A stretch of DNA of 26,812 nucleotides from an uncultured Butyrivibrio sp. (GCF_947169445.1 NZ_CAMVPU010000049.1:1-26812); one strand, 5' to 3'. Numbered from the stretch's first letter, positions 15,416 through 22,481 are shown. Numbers and translations are program-made. The notes: a model not told the origin generated them from the sequence alone.

Positions 15416-15793
15416 TTAGATTTGATGGTCCATCACCCACTGTAAAAGATCTTCATATTCCTTCTTGCTTGCAGCAATATCAAGGATGATCTCGTAAAGT
15501 TCTTTTTGTGTGTATTGAAGTTCAATACCATTAAGTGCCAGGAACACGAGCATGGAATGAGTGCCAATCCTCTTGTTGCCGTCTTCCATGCAGTGGTTCT
15601 TGATAAGTCCAAAGCCTAGTCGGGCACCTTTTTCCTGGATAGTCGGGTACAGCTCTTTTCCATCAAAGGTCTGAAATGGAGTTTCGAGAGCGGAGTTCAG
15701 CAGGCCATAATCTAATACCTTGTCGCTACCTCCGGTCTGCTCAACGAGCTGCTTGTGCATCATGAGTATCTGTTTCTGAGTAAGCCTTTTCAC
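15416..15793 (-). CDS. Doc/Fic family toxin
   Basis: 125 residues, the usual size of Doc toxins. The Fic-type active loop reads NHCMEDGNKRIG (about residues 66-77), with the catalytic His and the anion-binding GNKR present; the usual Phe of HxFxxGNKR is Met here. Family knowledge: Doc phosphorylates elongation factor Tu and halts translation. It is the second gene of an antitoxin-toxin pair; its start overlaps the antitoxin stop by 4 nt, so translation is coupled. The complete loop suggests an active toxin, though the Phe-to-Met change could affect activity. Confidence 0.9.
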   Translation of the reverse strand: MKRLTQKQILMMHKQLVEQTGGSDKVLDYGLLNSALETPFQTFDGKELYPTIQEKGARLGFGLIKNHCMEDGNKRIGTHSMLVFLALNGIELQYTQKELYEIILDIAASKKEYEDLLQWVMDHQI

Positions 15794-16032
15794 TTTGCAA
15801 GTACCTCATAAGCTTCTTTGTTTTGTGCCATGAGCTTCTGTGAAATGGCAAGAACATCCTCGTCAGATGCTTCATCGTTCTCGTCAGTTTTTCTTATATC
15901 TGTGATGAGAAAACAGGGAGTATTATTCTTCAGAATAAGGGCTGCACCTTTCTCCTCAACAAGTTTAGCTACTTTTGAAAAATTACGATTGGCTTCGGTA
16001 ATGGAAACCATGATACTTGTATCTACTGTCAT
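15790..16032 (-). CDS. Phd/YefM-type antitoxin
   Basis: 80 residues. The N-terminal DNA-binding fold is recognisable (SIMVSITEANRNFSKVAKLV, then ALILKNNTPCFLIT), followed by a charged C-terminal tail expected to wrap the toxin. AGAGG lies about 8 nt upstream of the ATG. Order antitoxin-toxin with a 4-nt overlap is standard for phd-doc. It should repress its own promoter, whose -35 box and spacer lie in the inverted repeat at 16072-16095. Confidence 0.9.
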   Translation of the reverse strand: MTVDTSIMVSITEANRNFSKVAKLVEEKGAALILKNNTPCFLITDIRKTDENDEASDEDVLAISQKLMAQNKEAYEVLAK

Positions 16033-16059
16033 GGGGAGTACCTCTCTTTCTATGATTAA

Positions 16060-16095
16060 ATTATATATATATAGTAGGTATAATTCAACCTACTA
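16060..16095 (-). promoter_or_regulatory. Promoter and inverted-repeat operator of the antitoxin-toxin operon
   Basis: On the minus strand TTGAAT (complement of 16083-16088), 17 nt, TATAAT (complement of 16060-16065) is a near-consensus promoter 28 nt before the antitoxin. A perfect inverted repeat TAGTAGGT-N8-ACCTACTA (16072-16095) covers the -35 box and spacer, the expected place for antitoxin autorepression. Confidence 0.78.
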
Positions 16096-16161
16096 TTAAA
16101 CGCTCGTTCTTTATATCGCATAATGCATCCCCCAGATTAAGTGGTTTTGTATCGGCCCATT

Positions 16162-16184
16162 AAACTCAAGTGTACCTTGAGTTT
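16162..16184 (+). repeat. Hairpin between divergent promoters
   Basis: AAACTCAAG and CTTGAGTTT form a perfect 9-bp inverted repeat with a 5-nt spacer, immediately upstream of the promoter at 16189. It could be an operator for that promoter or a structured remnant; the following TATTATT is only weakly terminator-like. Confidence 0.45.
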
Positions 16185-16188
16185 ATTA

Positions 16189-16217
16189 TTGAAAGATAAA
16201 TCTGTACTCGCTAGAAT
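16189..16217 (+). promoter_or_regulatory. Promoter of the XRE-HD operon
   Basis: TTGAAA (16189-16194), 17-nt spacer, TAGAAT (16212-16217): five of six consensus bases in each box. Transcription would start near 16224, about 40 nt before the first gene. Confidence 0.7.
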
Positions 16218-16262
16218 AAAAGTGGCTTCTTTCCTAATATATAAGCATAGGAGGAAGGTGGC

Positions 16263-16517
16263 ATGAATAACATAGATACGAGATATTATCTGATTTTGGG
16301 ACGACGGTTAGGGAAAAAGGATGGCGGTAAGTATTTCATTTTGAGGGATGGAGCTTGGGAACAAGACAACAATAATGAGATTATGGATAGGATGATGGGC
16401 TATGATCCATCAGAGCCACCCGGGTCACCCTATGGGATAGGCAATACGAGCATTATGGATGAAATTGAAGAAATATCTTATGAACAGGCTAGCGTTTTGA
16501 GCGGAGGTGCCCTATGA
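16263..16517 (+). CDS. Small protein of unknown function, first gene of XRE-HD operon
   Basis: 84 residues, soluble, with an aromatic N-terminal part (RYYLILGRRLGKKDGGKYFI) that alternates like a small beta sheet, and an acidic C-terminal half (GYDPSEPPGSPYGIGNTSIM). AGGAGG precedes the ATG by about 8 nt. I do not recognise the family. The stop overlaps the ATG of the XRE-HD gene (ATGA), so the two are translationally coupled and probably made in fixed ratio; a role as a partner of that protein is inference. Confidence 0.78.
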   Translation: MNNIDTRYYLILGRRLGKKDGGKYFILRDGAWEQDNNNEIMDRMMGYDPSEPPGSPYGIGNTSIMDEIEEISYEQASVLSGGAL

Positions 16518-17329
16518 GTATTGGAAATAACATCAAAGCATTACGGGAAGAGCGCAAGTTGACGCAGGATCAGATTGCTGAAGCACTGGGCATCAGTTTT
16601 CAAGCAGTTTCTTCATGGGAGCGTGATGAATACAAACCTGATACGGAGAAGTTGATAAAGCTGGCTGAGATATTTGATGTTTCCGTGTCAGCTATTGCTG
16701 AAGAAAAGCGTAACACCTTCAAAACAAGGGACACAATATATGATTGGGAGCATATGAAAACATATGTAAAGACATCTGCCCGCAATTACAAACTCTCTAA
16801 CACCTTGAAGGCTGTGGACTTCGCTGTTGCTGCACATGAGGGACAGAATAGGAAGAGGTCATCGACTCCGTATATCTATCATCCTTTGAACCTGGCATGC
16901 CATGCGCTATCCATGGATATCATTGAAGATGAGATAATAGCTGCATGTTTGCTGCATGATGTTATTGAGGATTGCAATTGTAAATATGAGGATCTTCCGG
17001 TAAATGATGAGACTAAAGAATTAGTTAAGCTTCTGACTTGTGAAAAAACTACTGACGATAACCGTCAGGAGATAATAAGTGCTTATTACCAGAAGATTGA
17101 AAAGAATCCCAAAGCAGCTCTTATTAAATGTATGGATCGATGCAATAACCTGACCACAATGTCATGGGGGCTTAGCCGCGAAAGAATATATAGGATGATC
17201 AGGGAAACAGAAGAGTACTATCCCGCGTTGTTAAAAGCTATAAAGAACACTACTGAGTACAATAACGCAGCATGGCTGTTAAAGTACCAGATTGAAAGTA
17301 TGCTGGATATATACAAGAGGTTGATGTGA
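16514..17329 (+). CDS. XRE-family HTH fused to RelA/SpoT-like HD hydrolase domain
   Basis: 271 residues. Residues 3-65 are a Cro/C1-type helix-turn-helix (LTQDQIAEALGISFQAVSSW). Residues 95-250 match the HD domain of ppGpp hydrolases (MESH1/small alarmone hydrolase type): H108-E-G-Q-N-R-K, PYIYHP with H123, H148-D-V-I-E-D, and D208-R-C-N-N with N212. These correspond to the metal and substrate residues of Rel-type hydrolases, so catalysis should be intact. No synthetase domain is present. A DNA-binding alarmone (or other nucleotide) hydrolase is an inference from the fusion. It overlaps both neighbours, giving a tight three-gene operon. A decayed relative lies at 25173-25376. Confidence 0.88.
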   Translation: MSIGNNIKALREERKLTQDQIAEALGISFQAVSSWERDEYKPDTEKLIKLAEIFDVSVSAIAEEKRNTFKTRDTIYDWEHMKTYVKTSARNYKLSNTLKAVDFAVAAHEGQNRKRSSTPYIYHPLNLACHALSMDIIEDEIIAACLLHDVIEDCNCKYEDLPVNDETKELVKLLTCEKTTDDNRQEIISAYYQKIEKNPKAALIKCMDRCNNLTTMSWGLSRERIYRMIRETEEYYPALLKAIKNTTEYNNAAWLLKYQIESMLDIYKRLM

Positions 17330-17916
17330 TGAGGTCGGTTTTTTCTCTTGTCATTAACATAATAATCATTGTCATCACCACAATCCTTGTTGTCAGGTTC
17401 TTCCGTGAAAATGGTAAGTGGAGCCCTACAAGAGGAAAGAAGGCTTTCAGATATTTTACAACTCAGAGTAATGTGCTCTGTGCTGTGTCGGCTCTGGCCA
17501 TGTGTCTTTTCCCAGATAAGGACTGGGCGTATTACCTGAAGGTGATGGGAACTGCGGCAGTTACTGTAACTATGCTGACAGTGCTAATCTTTCTGGGGAG
17601 GATATATGGATATAAGCCTCTTTTATCAGGGTCCGATCTGTTTATGCATCTGATAACACCGCTACTTGCCATTATCTCCCTGTGCGTGTTTGAGAGGCGA
17701 GGGATTAGCTTCTTAGCCTCGTTTATTGAGGTTATCCCAGTTGCGCTGTATGCACCTCTTTATCTGTACAATGTGATCTATGCTCCGGAAGAGAAGCGAT
17801 GGGAAGATTTTTATGGTTTTAACAGGGATGGTAAGTGGCCGGTAGCATATGCGCTGATGGTTGCAGGTACTGCCGTTATCTGTGTAGTGTTTTATATGGT
17901 TTTGAATTTATCATAA
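17329..17916 (+). CDS. Multi-pass membrane protein, Pr6Pr-like
   Basis: 195 residues with about six membrane helices (near 5-22, 45-62, 70-91, 105-120, 128-150, 172-193). Family-like motifs are the FTTQSNVL before helix 2, LMHLITPLLA in the middle, and YAPLYLYNVIYA near the end, as in Pr6Pr/FAR-17a-AIG1-like proteins. The exact function of these is unclear; some eukaryotic relatives hydrolyse fatty-acid esters. The ATG at 17329 is preferred to the GTG at 17326 because AGAGG stands 8 nt before it. It overlaps the stop of the XRE-HD gene, so it should act in the same process, possibly at the membrane. Confidence 0.7.
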   Translation: MRSVFSLVINIIIIVITTILVVRFFRENGKWSPTRGKKAFRYFTTQSNVLCAVSALAMCLFPDKDWAYYLKVMGTAAVTVTMLTVLIFLGRIYGYKPLLSGSDLFMHLITPLLAIISLCVFERRGISFLASFIEVIPVALYAPLYLYNVIYAPEEKRWEDFYGFNRDGKWPVAYALMVAGTAVICVVFYMVLNLS

Positions 17917-18002
17917 TCGACAAAGTCAAGACGTTATTTCTTTTCCCTCAGATGATAAAATAAAAAAGAATTCCAGCCTTATGGCGATGATAACGTGTTG
18001 GT

Positions 18003-18080
18003 CAGGGCTTCGAAAAGAAGAGCACTTCTGGCGTCAGCATCGATGTTATAATTGAGAAGCAAGCCCTGCAAGGAGGGCTT
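18003..18080 (+). ncRNA. Candidate structured RNA with competing helices
   Basis: CAGGGCTT (18003-18010) can pair with AAGCCCTG (18061-18068), which can instead pair with AGGGCTT (18074-18080). Inside the first helix AGAAG-AGCA-CTTCT (18017-18030) forms a small hairpin. Mutually exclusive helices followed by a terminator and then a ribosome site resemble a leader switch, but no known riboswitch class was recognised. The rest of the gap (17917-18138) shows no gene. Confidence 0.35.
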
Positions 18081-18089
18081 TGGAGCAGA

Positions 18090-18115
18090 GGCGGTACCAT
18101 CCGGTGCCGCCTTTT
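18090..18115 (+). terminator. Intrinsic terminator
   Basis: GGCGGTACC and GGTGCCGCC form a 9-bp stem (one wobble) with loop ATCC and a TTTT tail. It ends either the XRE-HD operon or the short leader before the gene at 18139. Confidence 0.78.
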
Positions 18116-18138
18116 GCAAAACTAATAAGGAATAAGAA

Positions 18139-18549
18139 ATGGCACTATATGCTCTTGGAGACCTTCATCTTTCCTTCCAGACGGATAAAAAGATGGATAT
18201 GTTTGGGAAGGTATGGAGAAATCACGAAAGAAAAATAGAGAAGAATTGCAACAAGCTCCTTACTGAAGAGGATACTTTGGTACTGGTTGGAGACCACAGT
18301 TGGGGCAGAAATCTGTCAGAGTGCGAAAAGGACATGAAGTTTATTGAGGATCCGCCTACATCTCTATGGGAAAAGAGAAGCAGATTCACACTTATGGCTG
18401 AGGCATATGGAGCAGAGCAGGTAATATATGCCCACTGCCATGGGAAAGAAAGGTTTAACGATAGCTATAAAGGGATGCATAATGGTGTAAAGTACTCGCT
18501 TGTATCAGGAGATTATCTGGATTTTAAACCACAATTGATTCTTGAGTAG
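18139..18549 (+). pseudogene. Metallophosphoesterase gene with internal in-frame deletion
   Basis: 136 residues where the family normally has about 230-240 (from memory). The N-terminus keeps the metal-binding motifs YALGDLHLS and VLVGDHSWG. The C-terminus keeps YAHCHGKERF and LVSGDYLDF. The join near residue 72 (MKFIED-PPTSLW) skips the GNHD motif and most of the active-site core, restarting at what is normally the HYPPT motif. The reading frame is preserved, with AAGGA before the ATG, so a protein may be made, but without GNHD it should not be an active phosphoesterase. Confidence 0.7.
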
Positions 18550-18552
18550 AAT

Positions 18553-18647
18553 AGGCGGATCTGGTATTTCATGACAGCATTGGTAAAATCATGAACCAGA
18601 TAAGAGTTTGAGCGGTTGTAGACAAGCCTTCCTTTTGGTCACCGCCT
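18553..18647 (+). other. Structured intergenic segment
   Basis: AGGCGG (18553-18558) can close with CCGCCT (18642-18647) around an inner hairpin ATCTGGT...ACCAGAT (18559-18565 and 18595-18601), itself extended by TCATGA/TCATGA. No coding potential was seen. It may be an untranslated structured RNA or decayed DNA. Confidence 0.35.
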
Positions 18648-18675
18648 TGCATTAGCGTGTTAAAGGGACTATTAT
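18647..18675 (+). promoter_or_regulatory. Promoter of the DUF6465-like gene
   Basis: TTGCAT (18647-18652), 17-nt spacer, TATTAT (18670-18675). Transcription would start about 30 nt before the gene. Confidence 0.6.
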
Positions 18676-18713
18676 GGATTCAACGTTGTTAATATTTTTT
18701 GTGAGAGGAGATT

Positions 18714-19064
18714 ATGAAAATGGCAAAGGCAAAAAAGACAAACACAAAGGCTACAGCTAACAAGGCCGCTAACGCAGCTACTAAGCTGGTAGAAACAGTT
18801 GCAAAGAAAGCAGAAGAAGCAAAGAGCAAAAAAGCTTCTGCTAAAAAAGCTGAGGCTACTACAGATGTTAAGGCTAATGTAGTTCTTCAGTATGCTGACA
18901 AGGATCTTTCATATGACGAGCTTGTACAGAATGCAAAGAATGTCCTCAAGTATGACATGAACGGTGATCCTGAAACAGTAAAGAAGATCGATCTCTTTGT
19001 AAAGCCCGAAGATAATAAGGTTTACTTTGTTATGGATGGTGTAGAGGGCAGCTACGACCTTTAA
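18714..19064 (+). CDS. DUF6465-like protein with Lys/Ala-rich tail
   Basis: 116 residues. Residues 1-50 are a histone H1-like tail made of Lys, Ala and Thr repeats (AKKTNTKATANKAAN); residues 55-116 form a compact domain (VVLQYADKDLSYDELVQNAK, then KIDLFVKPEDNKVYFVMDG) that I associate with DUF6465 of Lachnospiraceae. The basic tail may bind nucleic acid or simply be disordered; function is unknown. AGAGGAG allows starts at 18714 or, with better spacing, 18720. It has its own promoter and a strong terminator, so it is monocistronic. Unlike its neighbours it looks intact. Confidence 0.8.
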   Translation: MKMAKAKKTNTKATANKAANAATKLVETVAKKAEEAKSKKASAKKAEATTDVKANVVLQYADKDLSYDELVQNAKNVLKYDMNGDPETVKKIDLFVKPEDNKVYFVMDGVEGSYDL

Positions 19065-19136
19065 TCCGCCAAAACACATTTTAAGGATGCTGTAAACAAG
19101 AAGTAATTCTTACTAATAATTTGGATTACCCTATGG

Positions 19137-19163
19137 ATCCGCTCACTTTGTGGGCGGATTTTT
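19137..19163 (+). terminator. Intrinsic terminator of the DUF6465-like gene
   Basis: ATCCGCTCAC and GTGGGCGGAT (one T-G wobble) with loop TTT are followed by a short T run. A possible extended -10 (TG-C-TACAAT, 19163-19171) for the next gene overlaps its end. Confidence 0.85.
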
Positions 19164-19218
19164 GCTACAATTAAAAGGTAGTACTTTTGGCATTTGAATG
19201 ATTTAGATAAGGATAAAG

Positions 19219-19467
19219 ATGGACCAACAGAAACTTTTCTATAATATATGTAGTGACCTGTGGAACTTTTCAAAAACTCTAAACAAGAGTAGTAGTGAAA
19301 TGACAGACGAGGACTGGTCCAATGCGATTCAGTTGATGGACAAGACGGCTGAGAAGTACCGTAGTCTTGGGGAAAAAGAACATGATCTGGCATATTCATC
19401 TATGATGGGAGTACTGAATTATATAGAAAACAAGGGGAAGACAGAAAATGAGTCTAACAGAGATTAG
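19219..19467 (+). CDS. Small helical protein of unknown function
   Basis: 82 residues, largely charged and helical (NAIQLMDKTAEKYRSLGEKE), without signal or membrane segments. AAGGAT precedes the ATG. The family is not recognised. The 3' end overlaps the KptA fragment by 20 nt in another frame, so the two were once, or still are, cotranscribed. Confidence 0.6.
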   Translation: MDQQKLFYNICSDLWNFSKTLNKSSSEMTDEDWSNAIQLMDKTAEKYRSLGEKEHDLAYSSMMGVLNYIENKGKTENESNRD

Positions 19468-19705
19468 TAAATATATAGCACTTATACTCAGGCACAAGCC
19501 TGAAGCAATAGGAATTACGCTGGACGAACATGGATGGGCAAATGTCGATGAGCTTATAGCTGGCAATTATCCACTTTTGGATTCTGAAAACGCAATACAG
19601 AGACTTTTGGGGCATCTAAATATTAATACAATGATTTACTTATGCTTTTTCCTGTACTCAGAGGGAGTTTGGCCTGTTTCTTTTCTGAAACATTTGACGA
19701 AATAG
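19448..19705 (+). pseudogene. KptA (RNA 2'-phosphotransferase) N-terminal fragment fused to foreign sequence
   Basis: The first 39 residues (TEISKYIALILRHKPEAIGI, DEHGWANVDELIAG) are the N-terminus of KptA/Tpt1, including the catalytic RH of the RHKPE motif. The rest of the protein, about 180 residues in the family, is missing. The frame continues into a recombinase-like stretch (residues 41-66) and then into the antisense of the AraC gene, where it ends. It cannot be an active phosphotransferase. Confidence 0.75.
19577..19645 (+). mobile_element. Tyrosine recombinase active-site fragment
   Basis: Residues IQRLLGHLNINTMIYL of the chimeric frame match the C-terminal catalytic signature of XerD/phage-type integrases (I..LLGH....TT..Y), with the LGH His and the nucleophile Tyr (codon 19637-19639); one Thr of the usual TTM is missing. 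Only about 20 residues are visible. It is best read as the stump of a deleted integrase, marking an old mobile-element boundary. Confidence 0.55.
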
Positions 19706-20832
19706 TTGCTATCGGGGATGCCAACGTTTTCACTGATTTCCTGGATGCTCTTCTTAGTGCCTGTAAGATAATTACAGGCCTTTTTTATTCTCAGCTGTCT
19801 GAGATAATTCATTGGGCTTGTACCGGTCTCTTTTTTGAATAGCGTCATAAGATAGCTTCTTGATACGGAAATCTCATTGCAGATGTCATCTATGGTTAAC
19901 TCTTTGGTGAAGTTCGTATTCAAGTAAAAAATCGCATTGTAAATTATGGAGCTGTATGCATTGGTGTTGTATTCATCAATAGCGCTACAGAAATTTCTTA
20001 CCATTCTCTCCTTGCTGGAGAGGATTATATCAATGCGTGTTTCCCTTGAGACTTCTCGTGTGTTCTGACCTGATAGCTGGTCGATAAGGTAGGCCGGAAG
20101 CCCTTTTTTTGCCGCACACAAGCGAAGTGTGGTTCTTGTTATTGCACAGGCAATTCTTTCGTTTTCAATAGTTGATCCGATCTCTTTCATATAGCGAACA
20201 TCACGCTGCATTTTATCCAGATATTTTAGAGCACCGGTTGCGTCACCGTTTTCAACGCAATGAATAAAGTTCTGCTCATTTGCATATCGTAGCTGAAGTA
20301 GGTTTATTCTGTCCTCTCTTAGCGTCTCAGAGGTGTCGTGAACACTGTCCACAATAAAATCCTCAGGATTCCTGATCTTGTAGTTTTTAGAATCCGGATC
20401 GCAAATCTTAATAAAGCAGTTTACTATGTGTTCTGCGGACTCTACACTTAAATTAGGAAAGTGCTCTCTGTATCTTAAATAATCATCTACGGATAGCCCC
20501 TTTATACCTGATTCCTTCAGAATATGAACAGCGTGCTGCCTGGATTGAAGGACCGGAGCGAAGGGACCAAATACAAAGAAATTTCCATGTAACATAAAGA
20601 CCATAATCGACAGGAAAAAAGGGTCTGTAAGTCTGTAGATAGTGAGCGTATTGATACCGGAGCGCATGGCAAGAAGAGCATCTGCTGAAAGAACCATTTG
20701 GATGCTGCTTATCATATTGCGTTTACTGAATTCCTCAGCATCTCCTCTGTTATTGATCGCGCAGAGCCCCACCTGATAAAGCTCAGTTATCAATTTTGCA
20801 CTGTTTTCCATGGTATCTGTAATTTTTTCCAT
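19636..20832 (-). CDS. AraC-family transcriptional regulator
   Basis: 398 residues. The C-terminal 100 residues hold both helix-turn-helix motifs of AraC (ELTIDDICNEISVSRSYLMT and IQEISENVGIPDSNYFVKCF, then TGQTPSEYRK). The long N-terminal domain (FFVFGPFAPVLQS near residue 90, then a helical middle) resembles sugar-responsive regulators of the YSIRK/MsmR kind. It is divergent from a GPH symporter and GH2 gene 131 nt away and probably activates them on sensing the substrate. A TATAAT lies at the complement of 20851-20856. Its stop overlaps the chimeric KptA frame. Confidence 0.92.
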   Translation of the reverse strand: MEKITDTMENSAKLITELYQVGLCAINNRGDAEEFSKRNMISSIQMVLSADALLAMRSGINTLTIYRLTDPFFLSIMVFMLHGNFFVFGPFAPVLQSRQHAVHILKESGIKGLSVDDYLRYREHFPNLSVESAEHIVNCFIKICDPDSKNYKIRNPEDFIVDSVHDTSETLREDRINLLQLRYANEQNFIHCVENGDATGALKYLDKMQRDVRYMKEIGSTIENERIACAITRTTLRLCAAKKGLPAYLIDQLSGQNTREVSRETRIDIILSSKERMVRNFCSAIDEYNTNAYSSIIYNAIFYLNTNFTKELTIDDICNEISVSRSYLMTLFKKETGTSPMNYLRQLRIKKACNYLTGTKKSIQEISENVGIPDSNYFVKCFRKETGQTPSEYRKKHK

Positions 20833-20896
20833 ATGGCAAACCTGTATAGTATTATATTTCTATCTAAAGTATTTGTATTCTATTATTATTTTACAC

Positions 20897-20918
20897 TTAA
20901 TGCTATCTTAATGCTATC
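20897..20918 (+). promoter_or_regulatory. Tandem 11-bp direct repeat, candidate AraC-regulator operator
   Basis: TTAATGCTATC occurs twice head-to-tail with no gap (20897-20907, 20908-20918). Two direct half-sites one helical turn apart are characteristic of AraC-family binding sites, and this lies in the gap between the AraC gene and the symporter gene it probably controls. An inverted repeat TTCATT-CGGGT-AATGAA follows at 20930-20946. Confidence 0.6.
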
Positions 20919-20963
20919 AAAATAAAGATTTCATTCGGGTAATGAATATCGTAGGAGGAAGAA

Positions 20964-22481
20964 ATGTCGGATAGTATTCAGGCGAAATACCAAAAGTACA
21001 TGAAAGAAGACGGAATTCACTTTGTTCCTGCTTGGAGGATTATTGGATTTTCCGGAGCAAACATGGCAGTTAATCTTTACATGGGATTAACTATGATAAT
21101 GTCATTCTATTTAAATGGATATGTTGGAATGGCAGTAGTACTTGCATCAAGTTTTTCTACCATCACAAGGTTATGGGATGGTGTAACTGATCCTATTGTT
21201 GGATTCTTTGTTGATAAGTTCAAGGAGTCAGAGAAGCTTGGCAAAACAAGGCTCTGTCTTATTATGGGAGGACTACTCCTTTTCATAAACAGCTTTCTAA
21301 TGTTCAATGTAACTGACAGATTGCCGGAGGGCGGACTTAGGCCGGTATTCTTCATTTTCTTTACAGCTATCTACTACATTGGCTATACATTCCTTAATAT
21401 CTCCAATCACGTTGGTAATGTATGCCTCACAAACGATCCTAAGCAGAGACCTATCCTTTCAATCGTAGGAACTGTTCTTGTAAGGATCATGAGAGCAGTA
21501 ATGCAGATGGTTGTGGCAGCTCTTGCTGTTAAGTATGGATCAATGAAGAGCGCTGAGCTTTTCCATGAGTACTGGCTCATCGTGGCAATCATCGCAACAA
21601 TCGGAATTATTATTGCATATATCTCTATCACACCAAAGGATGTTCCTTTCTTCTCAGAGACAACACCGAAGAAGAAAGAAAAAGTTAAGTTTTCAGATTA
21701 TGTTGACGTCCTTAAGAACAACAGACCTCTTCAAATGATGATTGTTGCAAGAGCAACTGACCAGTTTTCTAATACATGTAAGACCAGCGCAATTCTGCTT
21801 GTTTTGTATGGAATAGTAGCCGGCAATTATGAACTTTCAGGTGGCTGGACTCTTTACACCACTATTGTAGGTCTTGTAATGATGACACTGGGAATCGGCG
21901 CTATCGGATCAAAGCTTGGTCTTAAAAAAGCTATGCAGGTTGGATCATGGGGCGTAATCGTATTTGATGCTATCGCAATTTTAATCTGGCTGTTCATGGA
22001 TCCTAAGACACTTAGCCTTCCCGGATATGTAAACGGATATGGTGAGGCATTTAGCGGATTTACAGCATTCACAATAGCTCTTTTCCTTGTAACTGTTATA
22101 GGTGGAGGCTTCCAGATGATCACAAGCTCTATAGTGCCTCCAATGATTGCAGATGTAAATGACTATGAAGCATCACGTACAGGTAAGTATATCCCGGGAA
22201 TGGTTGGAACAGTTTTTTCATTCATGGATAAGCTTATTTCATCCTTTGGACCTACATTTGTAGGTGTAGGATTTGCAATGATCGGATTCAAGGAAGCATT
22301 CCCGGATCTTGATACTCCATACAGCTTTAGTCTACTTATCATGGCTATCATATTCTATTATGGATTCGAGCTGTTGGGCGCTATATTCAACGTAATAGCA
22401 ATGAAATTCTATGATCTTACTCCAGATAAGATGAAAGAAATTGAAGCTAAGATTTATGAGATGAGGAAAGAGAATGCATAA
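20964..22481 (+). CDS. GPH-family glycoside:cation symporter (MelB/UidB type)
   Basis: 505 residues, about 12 membrane helices. N-terminal family markers are FSGANMAVNLYMGLTMIMSF and the first-loop TRLWDGVTDPIVGFFVDK, the cation-binding region of GPH transporters; a central cytoplasmic loop is rich in Lys (TTPKKKEKVKFSDY). AGGAGG stands 6 nt before the ATG. It imports a glycoside with Na+ or H+ through the plasma membrane and hands it to the cytoplasmic GH2 enzyme encoded directly downstream with an 8-nt overlap. Divergent AraC gene and tandem operator suggest substrate induction. Confidence 0.93.
   Translation: MSDSIQAKYQKYMKEDGIHFVPAWRIIGFSGANMAVNLYMGLTMIMSFYLNGYVGMAVVLASSFSTITRLWDGVTDPIVGFFVDKFKESEKLGKTRLCLIMGGLLLFINSFLMFNVTDRLPEGGLRPVFFIFFTAIYYIGYTFLNISNHVGNVCLTNDPKQRPILSIVGTVLVRIMRAVMQMVVAALAVKYGSMKSAELFHEYWLIVAIIATIGIIIAYISITPKDVPFFSETTPKKKEKVKFSDYVDVLKNNRPLQMMIVARATDQFSNTCKTSAILLVLYGIVAGNYELSGGWTLYTTIVGLVMMTLGIGAIGSKLGLKKAMQVGSWGVIVFDAIAILIWLFMDPKTLSLPGYVNGYGEAFSGFTAFTIALFLVTVIGGGFQMITSSIVPPMIADVNDYEASRTGKYIPGMVGTVFSFMDKLISSFGPTFVGVGFAMIGFKEAFPDLDTPYSFSLLIMAIIFYYGFELLGAIFNVIAMKFYDLTPDKMKEIEAKIYEMRKENA

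Noticed and set aside
17930..17996. ACGTTAT/ATAACGT inverted repeat considered as an integron attC site
   Set aside because: The core-site consensus and internal L boxes are missing, and no integron integrase or cassette series is present.
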